From IMG/VR virus record IMGVR_UViG_3300047510_003392, positions 1 through 64,000 of that record: DNA of 64,000 bases. One strand, 5' to 3'. A program made the translations under genes and the position numbers. Origin of the DNA: a virus. The notes beneath the pieces were generated by a model that saw only the letters and a program-made list of their open reading frames with translations, did not search any database and had not been told where the DNA came from. Shown piece by piece: positions 32,635 to 39,316 of the stretch (position 1 is its first letter; each line of letters starts with the position of its first letter).

Positions 32635-33585
32635 TTACTCGCAGATTGTCAATAGATTTTCGCGAGAAATCTTAGTTATAGCGAGTTCTTTCTGCTTAAA
32701 CTCGAAGTCAAGGTGTAGATTACCTTTGTAATTGGCATAAATGGACGGCATCATAGTGGGAAAGTCGGCGTGAGCACGCGGATTTTTACCGGGCAATGAC
32801 TCGCTGAAATGAAACAATGGAATAACGCCAGTTGGCCAAGTTGATATTGCCGTCTCAAAAGCAAACTCCTCACTGGTTGAGTCGGGATTACACATATGAT
32901 GAAGATTGTCAAATGTGATTGGAATGCCCAGCCGCTTGTATGTGTTTTCATACAATGCCATTACACTCCAACTCTTTAGCTTATCTTCGTTCTCCAACAC
33001 TAAACGACTACGCACACCGTCGCTCATATTATGATATACTTTCTGAAATCTATCTGTTGTTTCGGCGTAGTTACCGTTGTTATAACAGTTCATATGAATA
33101 TTGATAGGAGCTTCATAGCTTCGTGGAAGCTCAAGCATATCCATAATCATAGCGTGTTGATCCAAGTCTCGTATAGAGTTTTCAACAACTTTTGGATTTG
33201 GACTGGCAGGCACAACAAACTGGTCCGGATGCATGCTACAACGAATGCTGTGTTTCTTGATGGTGTTTGCCGCAGCACTAAACTCGGCGTATATAGCATC
33301 AGCATTGTAAAAATCATCCACACCAAAACTCAAATCTGGATGTGTCATTAGCGGAAACACATTACTACCGATACGATAGTTCCAGTTATTGACCGCACAT
33401 TCTTTTAGAATAGCATGAATAGTTTTGATATTGTTATATGAACGGTCAGCAAGAACTTTCATTGCTTGCTTCTTGCCCAACTTTTTATATTGGGCATATG
33501 TCATTACATTGAACTTGGTTTCTTGCTCTTGTAGTCCTACGTGGATACAACAAAGAGATGGAGTAATATTAGATGGTAAAATCAT
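32635..33585 (-). CDS. uvsE: UV-damage endonuclease UvsE/UVDE
   Basis: A TIM-barrel repair enzyme of 316 aa using ATG at 33585, 7 nt after the -10 (the ATG at 33594 overlaps the -10). Landmarks: VGLQEQETKFNVMTYAQYKK, YRIGSNVFPL, CSMHPDQFVVPASPNP, INIHMNCYNNGNY, LVLENEDK, ITFDNLHHMCNP, and LFHFSESLPGKNPRAHADF, which supply the metal ligands. It nicks DNA 5' of UV photoproducts. Phages of sunlit water often carry it. Confidence 0.9.
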   Translation of the reverse strand: MILPSNITPSLCCIHVGLQEQETKFNVMTYAQYKKLGKKQAMKVLADRSYNNIKTIHAILKECAVNNWNYRIGSNVFPLMTHPDLSFGVDDFYNADAIYAEFSAAANTIKKHSIRCSMHPDQFVVPASPNPKVVENSIRDLDQHAMIMDMLELPRSYEAPINIHMNCYNNGNYAETTDRFQKVYHNMSDGVRSRLVLENEDKLKSWSVMALYENTYKRLGIPITFDNLHHMCNPDSTSEEFAFETAISTWPTGVIPLFHFSESLPGKNPRAHADFPTMMPSIYANYKGNLHLDFEFKQKELAITKISRENLLTICE

Positions 33586-33592
33586 GACATAC

Positions 33593-33620
33593 ATATTATA
33601 CCATAAAATGTTGTTGTCAA
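33593..33620 (-). promoter_or_regulatory. Promoter of uvsE
   Basis: Minus strand: TTGACA (33615-33620), 16-bp spacer, TAATAT (33593-33598). With ATG 33585 the mRNA is leaderless. Confidence 0.65.
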
Positions 33621-33622
33621 AG

Positions 33623-33639
33623 CAATAAAAAAGAGCCTC
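33623..33639. repeat. 17-bp direct repeat, left copy
   Basis: CAATAAAAAAGAGCCTC is identical to 34283-34299. The right copy is half of a terminator; here the second half is missing. The pair flanks the FkbM gene. Confidence 0.6.
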
Positions 33640-33665
33640 TAAATAACTTAATAACAGCCAGTCGC

Positions 33666-34250
33666 TTATTCTATATTTGTAAGTTTAAAACTCGCCATTC
33701 CGCCGTAGGAAATTTTTTCCCACGCATAGTTTTTATATTTTTCTTTGATTTTTTGGAGCATCACTTCTCCGGTTTTATGCAAGTTATCCATGTCATCGTT
33801 TTCGTGCGGCCATTCTTCAAAAATTATTTCTCTAATTTTTATTTTGTTTAAGTCTATAGATTCTAGTATTTCACAATCTAATCCCTCGGTATCTATGGAT
33901 AATTGAAAAATTTCATTTATTTCCAGTAACTCGCACATAGTACTAAACTTGACAGTTTCTATCGTGATAGACCCAGATAAATGCGGATACGTTTTTCTGC
34001 GCATTAAACTGCTCAATCCACTGTGTCCATATAGGTGCAAATTCGCTTCGCCTTCTTTAACTGATATCCCTTTATTAAAATATATAATATTGTGTTTTTT
34101 ACTCAACGTAGAATAATTTGATTGTAATTCATTTAATAGTTGAACATTTGGTTCCACCAAAACAACACGCACACTTTCTGTCAATCCTTCTATCATCCGC
34201 TGAAATTCGTCGTTTCCTACATTGGCACCAATTTGAACATATGTATTCAT
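33666..34250 (-). CDS. FkbM-family methyltransferase (194 aa)
   Basis: NTYVQIGANVGNDEFQRMIE (about residues 2-21) is the SAM site, VVLVEPNVQLLNELQ follows, and FQLSIDTEGLDCEILESIDL matches the FkbM signature. Shorter than the 273-aa island member. It probably O-methylates a sugar. It is isolated from the island and flanked by a 17-bp direct repeat, a sign of insertion. Confidence 0.8.
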   Translation of the reverse strand: MNTYVQIGANVGNDEFQRMIEGLTESVRVVLVEPNVQLLNELQSNYSTLSKKHNIIYFNKGISVKEGEANLHLYGHSGLSSLMRRKTYPHLSGSITIETVKFSTMCELLEINEIFQLSIDTEGLDCEILESIDLNKIKIREIIFEEWPHENDDMDNLHKTGEVMLQKIKEKYKNYAWEKISYGGMASFKLTNIE

Positions 34251-34282
34251 TTAATAATATATATAAAGGATTGGCATAAAAC

Positions 34283-34299
34283 CAATAAAAAAGAGCCTC
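34283..34299. repeat. 17-bp direct repeat, right copy
   Basis: CAATAAAAAAGAGCCTC, identical to 33623-33639; here it is the 5' half of the porin terminator. Confidence 0.6.
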
Positions 34300-34312
34300 G
34301 TTGGAGGCTCTT
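34291..34312 (-). terminator. Terminator of the porin gene
   Basis: AAGAGCCTC and GAGGCTCTT, loop GTTG; minus strand continues TTTTTTATT. Confidence 0.75.
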
Positions 34313-34340
34313 GTTTATAACCAAGTTGTGGTATGTTATA

Positions 34341-35057
34341 TTAGAACTTGACGGTAACAAATCCACCAACCCAACTATCGTTGGTTGTGACAGAGTTATT
34401 GAGGTAATTATGGCGATAGCCAGCACCAACAACGACATTCTGTGCTTCATACACCAAGTCAAGCTTACCAGTTACATAATAATACGAATCCTTGACAGTA
34501 GGACCACGACGCTCGGGCAGAGCATCCTTGGCACCAACCCATCCAAGGGTAGCGGCAGGAACCAACTTGAAACCCTTAGCAAGCAAGAAAAGGTTGATTG
34601 GCTGGCTGAGAGAGCCTTCGGCAAACACCTGACGTAGATTCAGGTCATAGCCTGCGGCTACGGTTGGGCTCAAGAAAGCATCATAAGCCAGAGAGCCAAA
34701 CACTTCAACGCTATAATTTGTTTCGCCTTTTGCTGGTGCAGCCTTGGGATAAAAATATCCAACGCCACCGACCTTGAGGGTGGTTGCCTTGTCAATAGCA
34801 TATCCCTGCGTCAAGGCCACGTCAAGCTCGCGAACGGTTGTATTCAAATTGTCGAAGTTCCATAGACCAAGCACAGTCAAACTGGTCTTGGATGGCAGAT
34901 TGACGGTGACTTCGGAAGTACCTACATTGGTTCCTCCAGCAACTCCGCGAAACACATAGTCACTCTCAAATCCAGCAGTAGCCGATACTGTCTGGGAAAA
35001 AGAAACCGATGTGATTGCAATCAATCCTACGATTAGTTTAGTAATATATTTCTTCAT
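34341..35057 (-). CDS. TorF-type outer-membrane porin
   Basis: A 238-aa protein with a Sec signal (MKKYITKLIVGLIAITSVSF, cleavage near SFSQ) and a mature GFESDYVFRGVAGGTNVGTS start typical of the TorF putative porin family. Alternating hydrophobic strands continue to a C-terminal aromatic residue (VTVKF), the BAM recognition end. It would form a beta-barrel in the outer membrane. Porins are rare in phages; likely acquired from the host, with its own terminator. Confidence 0.75.
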   Translation of the reverse strand: MKKYITKLIVGLIAITSVSFSQTVSATAGFESDYVFRGVAGGTNVGTSEVTVNLPSKTSLTVLGLWNFDNLNTTVRELDVALTQGYAIDKATTLKVGGVGYFYPKAAPAKGETNYSVEVFGSLAYDAFLSPTVAAGYDLNLRQVFAEGSLSQPINLFLLAKGFKLVPAATLGWVGAKDALPERRGPTVKDSYYYVTGKLDLVYEAQNVVVGAGYRHNYLNNSVTTNDSWVGGFVTVKF

Positions 35058-35135
35058 ATTTATTTTATATTTAGTTATTGTTTCTTCACGTTTTTCGCAA
35101 AGTACCGATAACTATACGATATAAAATCTTTTATG

Positions 35136-35825
35136 TCAATATATAAAATCCGGGTTGGTTCGCGTGGAATATTTTCTAATATAATCTTTTGATTTAAAAA
35201 AAGGATGCAATCTAGCATAACTTCCATTTGTTATTTGTAAATTCAACACATTTTTTCCGACGAGCCTATCTGCTTCCCAAGCTCCAAATTTTTTTGCAAA
35301 GTCGATGATCTTCTTCGATCCAGAAGGCGAAATTATATACGCATAGCATCCAGCAAAATGTTCTCCGGTAAATTCTCTATCTGAGGTCCATTTGTTGGAG
35401 TTTAAAAAATCTTTTACTCCCGTTGGGTGTTCCTTGGAAAGTATTTCATTATAATTGCTTCTATATGGTCTGCTAGGATCTAAATGACACACATCTTGTA
35501 TTTGATCTATAATGTCGTCTATATTTCTTAGCAATAATCCATCGTGTTCTAGTATTAGAACTTTCTCATTTATATCTACACACTTTTGCCACAAACAATA
35601 ATGACTCGCAAAGCAAGCTTGTGTGGCAAGTTCTGTTGCTTTTTTTATCATAAACTCTTCGGACATTTTTACATCATATTCCGAAAAAAATTTATTTAGT
35701 GTTTTTGGTACTATGGCATCAAAGTAACACGCATCTATACCAAATTTAATACAAGATTCGTATGCATCTTTTGCAAGTTTAGTCGAAAATTCATGACCTA
35801 ATATACGAATAATAAAACCTTTCAT
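35136..35825 (-). CDS. GT25-type glycosyltransferase
   Basis: A 229-aa protein. ACFASHYCLWQKCVDINEKV and LILEHDGLLLRNIDD near residues 72-100 match the conserved H/W and ED blocks of glycosyltransferase family 25 (LOS-type galactosyltransferases), with His in place of the usual second acid (EHD). HFAGCYAYIISPSGSKKIID fits the later family block. The product may be a host-surface sugar. Last gene before the tmRNA. Confidence 0.72.
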   Translation of the reverse strand: MKGFIIRILGHEFSTKLAKDAYESCIKFGIDACYFDAIVPKTLNKFFSEYDVKMSEEFMIKKATELATQACFASHYCLWQKCVDINEKVLILEHDGLLLRNIDDIIDQIQDVCHLDPSRPYRSNYNEILSKEHPTGVKDFLNSNKWTSDREFTGEHFAGCYAYIISPSGSKKIIDFAKKFGAWEADRLVGKNVLNLQITNGSYARLHPFFKSKDYIRKYSTRTNPDFIY

Positions 35826-35829
35826 AAAA

Positions 35830-36210
35830 TGGTGGACGTGAGGGGAGTTGAACCCCTGTGCTGTATAATATAACTACAACCATATACATGCTTATCTCTT
35901 ATAATCCGACTAAGTTTGGTAGAGCACCACTTAGAAGTTGAGGACTCGTGTTTCTCGCTGTTGTTACGACCCTCGTCCTTACAACAGCAAGCAGATGGTC
36001 GAGCGTTTTATTCTATATATCTGCGTCAATAGATAAAACGGGTAGCAACTTAGGCTACAGCAACTTCGCTCTTACGGCTTACGCTTAGGAACGATGTCTT
36101 AGCAAGATTTCTCTTAGCATTTATTTTTTCCAACGGGTATTATACAGAGACATTAGACTCTGTGCATGCGGACTGCATCTACACTATATAGTAGAATCCA
36201 GAACACGCCC
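35830..36210 (-). ncRNA. ssrA: Transfer-messenger RNA (tmRNA)
   Basis: 381 nt. The 5' end GGGCGTG pairs with CACGTCC to form an acceptor stem with G3-U70, the alanine identity pair, followed by ACCA. GGGGTTCAACTCCCC is the T arm. TTCTGGATTC near the 5' end is the conserved tmRNA start. The likely tag frame begins GCT at 36118 and ends TAA at 36050: 22 residues AKRNLAKTSFLSVSRKSEVA plus VA, longer than the usual 10 but with a hydrophobic degradation end. It would rescue stalled ribosomes and tag products for proteolysis. Confidence 0.88.
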
Positions 36211-36228
36211 ATAATAAAAAATAGAAAA

Positions 36229-36399
36229 CGTGTAGGGGCTAGGTGTTTGGGCACCGGCACCGGAAATACATTCGGGTATTTCATCCTATCCCAACAACTT
36301 CGGCTATTTAGACAAGAATAAAACTTGATGCCTACTATGATGTTATGTGAGAATAGTCGCAAGTTTTACAAACAACGACTCTTTTAACTACCCTACACG
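36229..36399 (-). ncRNA. Candidate structured RNA upstream of tmRNA
   Basis: A 9-bp helix closes the element: CGTGTAGGG (36391-36399, as read on the minus strand) with CCCTACACG (36229-36237). Inside are the hairpins GAAATAC/GTATTTC and AGTCG/CGACT. The 3' arm is followed by TTTTCTATTTTTT. It holds no credible ORF. It may be a regulatory leader or an independent small RNA; family unknown. The region 36400-36430 around it contains no other feature. Confidence 0.4.
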
Positions 36400-36430
36400 C
36401 TTCTAAAAGTGATTCAAAGAACGACAACTA

Positions 36431-36458
36431 TAATTATCTAGATATATCGTCTTGTCAA
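36431..36458 (-). promoter_or_regulatory. Promoter for the structured RNA and tmRNA
   Basis: Minus strand: TTGACA (36453-36458), 16-bp spacer, TAATTA (36431-36436). Divergent from the plus-strand promoter at 36501. Confidence 0.5.
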
Positions 36459-36500
36459 TACTTTTTATTTGAGGAAATTTTTATAAAAATTATATTCTGG

Positions 36501-36528
36501 TTGACATATACAATACTTAGAATAATAT
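36501..36528 (+). promoter_or_regulatory. Promoter of the RNA-processing-like trio
   Basis: TTGACA (36501-36506), 16-bp spacer, TAATAT (36523-36528), ATG 9 nt later at 36538, so the leader is only about 2 nt. Confidence 0.65.
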
Positions 36529-36537
36529 TTTATTTTT

Positions 36538-36891
36538 ATGTATAAACTATTTCTTGATGATGTAAGAGAACCGGAACAAGTGACTTGGGTAAAACTACCA
36601 GATGGTCCTTGGGAAATTGTGCGTAACTATGGTCAATTCGTTGAGCATATCTCAAAGAATGGTATTCCATCATTTGTTGCCTTTGACCACGACCTTGCGG
36701 AAGAGCATTATGGTGCTAACCCAAGAAGTGAATTCAAAGAGAAAACGGGATATCATTGTGCCAAGTGGCTGATTGAAAAGTGTATGAACGAAGACACAAA
36801 CTTTCCGCACTATGTTGTTCATAGCATGAATCCCGTAGGAAAGATGAATATCACCAGTTTGGTTGAAAACTTCAAGAATACCATCAAGTGA
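36538..36891 (+). CDS. Cyclic-phosphate-processing receiver-like (cPPRec) protein
   Basis: A 117-aa protein: KLFLDDVREP at the start, VAFDHDLAEEHYG in the middle (FDHDL, Asp/His metal-type site) and YVVHSMNPVGKMNI at the end, the set of motifs in the receiver-like family proposed to process cyclic phosphates in RNA repair. Receiver fold length fits. It is first of three coupled plus-strand genes, with the next start overlapping its stop (GTGA). Confidence 0.72.
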   Translation: MYKLFLDDVREPEQVTWVKLPDGPWEIVRNYGQFVEHISKNGIPSFVAFDHDLAEEHYGANPRSEFKEKTGYHCAKWLIEKCMNEDTNFPHYVVHSMNPVGKMNITSLVENFKNTIK

Positions 36892-37553
36892 AGAAGTTAT
36901 CATTCAAGAGTTCTGAGCAAAAGATATGGTTTGTGTCCGACTTACACGTTGGACACAACAAGCCATTTATATTAAACCCTCGCTTTTACAATAATGTAAA
37001 TGAGGCAGTTCAGCACACTTTTGATATGATGTATAGTCATATTGGTCCAGATGATATACTATTCAATCTTGGCGATATGGTATGCGGTGCAGGCCAAGCT
37101 TCAGAAGAATATGCCAAAAGAGTGGTAAATATACCTTGTAAGCAACATTACTATATTTGGGGCAATCATAGTGCTGGCATCAAGGGGTTATATGACAAAG
37201 TAAGAAATGATATTGGCTTGCTTGCAGATGACATTGATATGTATCCTCTTCCATATCCAAATAGTCCATTTATTTTTCTTGGACATTATGCGGAAGTATT
37301 CATTGATAGCACGCCAGTTGTATTGACTCATTATCCTATTGCTTCGTGGAATCATATGGGGGATGGTGGGTATAATATCCACGGTCATTGTCATAGAAGC
37401 ATGAAAGAGGATAATAGTCTTAAGCGTCTTGATGTAGGATGGGATTGGAAAAAGCGACCTGTTGAATGGAATGAGATTGTGCGAGAACTTAAATCAAACA
37501 AGTTTAGCCCAGTGGATCATCATGGTGCAGACACCAGTTCTTTTTTTGAATAA
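36888..37553 (+). CDS. Calcineurin-like metallophosphoesterase
   Basis: A 221-aa protein with GTG start overlapping the previous TGA. IWFVSDLHVGH, ILFNLGDMVCG, YIWGNHSAG, and IHGHCHRS supply the usual D-x-H, GD, GNH and GHxH metal ligands of this phosphoesterase family. Substrate unknown; the neighbours suggest a nucleotide or RNA cyclic phosphate, ADP-ribose derivative, or similar. Cytoplasmic. Confidence 0.8.
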   Translation: MKKLSFKSSEQKIWFVSDLHVGHNKPFILNPRFYNNVNEAVQHTFDMMYSHIGPDDILFNLGDMVCGAGQASEEYAKRVVNIPCKQHYYIWGNHSAGIKGLYDKVRNDIGLLADDIDMYPLPYPNSPFIFLGHYAEVFIDSTPVVLTHYPIASWNHMGDGGYNIHGHCHRSMKEDNSLKRLDVGWDWKKRPVEWNEIVRELKSNKFSPVDHHGADTSSFFE

Positions 37554-37558
37554 AATTT

Positions 37559-38041
37559 ATGAAAAAACTAATACACAAAGATGGTAATCTGCTTACAGCA
37601 ACGGACGTTGAAGTAATTGCTCATCAAGCCAACTGCCAAAACATATTTGGAGCAGGTATTGCCAAAAGCATAAAAGAAATGTATCCCAAGGCATATCACG
37701 CAGATACTATGGCATACAAGGATGGTAAGGCAGTGCTTGGAAGTTATAGTTTTTGTCATATGGATGGAAATCCTTTCAAGAAGATTTTCAACCTATATGG
37801 TCAAAATTTGTATGGCTCAAAGACTAGAATGACAAACTACAATGCGTTGTATGATGCTCTTGAAGGTATGAAGAACTATCTTGTAGACAATGACGAAGAT
37901 TTGCCAGTTCCGAATATTGGATTTCCATATCTTATGGGATGTGGACTTGGCGGTGGCGATTGGAGAATAGTAGAAAGATTGATTGAAGTCGCCTTTCACA
38001 ACTATGAAGGTGATATAGTAATATATAAATTAAAAGGATAA
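37559..38041 (+). CDS. Macrodomain protein (ADP-ribose-1''-phosphate phosphatase-like)
   Basis: A 160-aa single macrodomain. VIAHQANCQNIFGAGIAKSI with AHQANC, GAGIAK, and the C-terminal PNIGFPYLMGCGLGGGDW follow the Poa1/TARG-like class that binds ADP-ribose and removes its 1''-phosphate or hydrolyses ADP-ribose esters. Five nt after the phosphoesterase gene in the same unit. Ends at a strong terminator. Confidence 0.82.
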   Translation: MKKLIHKDGNLLTATDVEVIAHQANCQNIFGAGIAKSIKEMYPKAYHADTMAYKDGKAVLGSYSFCHMDGNPFKKIFNLYGQNLYGSKTRMTNYNALYDALEGMKNYLVDNDEDLPVPNIGFPYLMGCGLGGGDWRIVERLIEVAFHNYEGDIVIYKLKG

Positions 38042-38044
38042 CAA

Positions 38045-38070
38045 AAAAGCCCCGAGAAATCGGGGCTTTT
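38045..38070 (+). terminator. Terminator of the plus-strand trio (bidirectional)
   Basis: AAAAGCCCCGA and TCGGGGCTTTT around loop GAAA, then TGTTTTTTT. The flanking A run also makes it a terminator for the leftward fibre gene. Confidence 0.85.
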
Positions 38071-38093
38071 GTTTTTTTACTAAATTTGCTTAT

Positions 38094-38780
38094 TTACCAA
38101 ACAAGCGTTACCATTCCTGCACCGCCGGTTCCCTCGGTTTTGACAGGAGTACTGCTTTCTCCGGAGTATCCGCCGCCACCACCGCCGCCTGGCAAATCGC
38201 CATCGGTTGCGGTAATGAGCCTTGAACATGGGCCAGCATCGTAATATGCGGCATTTCCGCCGTTACCTCCACCCGCTGCTGCACCAGATGCACCAAGAGA
38301 CCCGGTCAGAGAGTGACCAAATTGGGAGAAAGATGCACCCGTATCAAGTCCATCTCCTGCGGAGATTCCATTTCCTAGTCCGCCAGCCGCCGATCCGCCA
38401 CCAGCAGCGCCATAATTTCCATACGCACCCAAGAACGTTCCTCCGGTTCCTCCTGTGTATTTTGTACTTCCGGTGTTAAATGCCGTTTGACCGGTAATTG
38501 TTCCATCGGATCTTCCACCAGCAGCTTGAAGAACGATTACGCTGGCAGATATAAAATTTGATACTCCTCCGTTGCCAAGACCATCCGCATTGGGTTGGCC
38601 TATGTTTATGGTGTATGACCCAGATTCGACGCTGAACGACTTTACGGCATAAGAGGCACCAGATCCTCCAGTACCATTAGGATTTCCATTTCCACCGGCT
38701 CCCCAGCAGGAAGCAGTGATATTTCTCAGAGATTCCGTAACGGCTAATATTCCGGACGTGTAGTATGTTGTTGTAGGCAT
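38094..38780 (-). CDS. Glycine-rich fibre adhesin-like protein
   Basis: A 228-aa protein with long Gly-rich runs (GAGGNGNPNGTGGSGASYAV, GGTGGTFLGAYGNYGAAGGG, DLPGGGGGGGYS). This composition is that of T4 gp38-type adhesins and related glycine-rich tail-tip domains in which Gly-rich loops contact the receptor. Ends in AGMVTLVW, a usual closing strand. It lies next to fibre genes. No signal peptide, consistent with a virion protein. Confidence 0.65.
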   Translation of the reverse strand: MPTTTYYTSGILAVTESLRNITASCWGAGGNGNPNGTGGSGASYAVKSFSVESGSYTINIGQPNADGLGNGGVSNFISASVIVLQAAGGRSDGTITGQTAFNTGSTKYTGGTGGTFLGAYGNYGAAGGGSAAGGLGNGISAGDGLDTGASFSQFGHSLTGSLGASGAAAGGGNGGNAAYYDAGPCSRLITATDGDLPGGGGGGGYSGESSTPVKTEGTGGAGMVTLVW

Positions 38781-38857
38781 AATTTATAATATGATTATTG
38801 TTCAGTTATAATTATAATATATTTTCAATAAAACTTAACTTTTATCATATATAAGAA

Positions 38858-38881
38858 AAATCCCACCGCAGGGTGGGATTT
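38858..38881 (-). terminator. Intrinsic terminator
   Basis: AAATCCCACC and GGTGGGATTT with loop GCAG; minus strand continues TTCTTAT. Ends the fibre operon. Confidence 0.7.
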
Positions 38882-38885
38882 TATT

Positions 38886-39308
38886 TTATACATCAGTTGG
38901 TGATGGAGTAGGAGTTGGTGTAGGAGATAATGGATCAAATGTAGGTTCTGGAGTTGGTGTAGGTGTTGCCCAAGGAGGTGGCAAATATGCAATTGGAGGA
39001 TTTATTAAGTTATCAATTTGTTGATCTATCGACGAGCGCATTGATGCAAGTTTTTCTGCACCCAGAGATTCTTCCACCCATTCCTGAACAATAGCTTCTG
39101 TAAGTTGTTCGTATGGTATAAATGGACGACTGCCAGAAACAAATGGAGATATTGTTTGTGCTCCAAACATTTGATAGCTATGACTTCCAGAGTCAGGACT
39201 GCAATTTCCGGTATAATACCAGTGTACTATATATACCACATTTTCTAAACCCTCTTGATGTGTATATGTTTGTAATGTAGGAAATGTCCAAGTATATGTA
39301 TTTGCCAT
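38886..39308 (-). CDS. Virion-associated protein with Pro/Thr-rich tail (140 aa)
   Basis: N-terminal domain of about 105 residues (MANTYTWTFPTLQTYTHQEG), resembling small phage structural proteins that follow fibre genes; a low-complexity TPTPTPEPTFDPLSPTPTPT tail completes it. Likely a fibre or baseplate accessory protein. Eight nt after the 1247-aa gene. Confidence 0.55.
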   Translation of the reverse strand: MANTYTWTFPTLQTYTHQEGLENVVYIVHWYYTGNCSPDSGSHSYQMFGAQTISPFVSGSRPFIPYEQLTEAIVQEWVEESLGAEKLASMRSSIDQQIDNLINPPIAYLPPPWATPTPTPEPTFDPLSPTPTPTPSPTDV

Positions 39309-39316
39309 AATGTTAT

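Noticed and set aside
36229-36399. RNase P RNA
   Set aside because: Only about 170 nt and lacking the conserved P4 elements I would expect.
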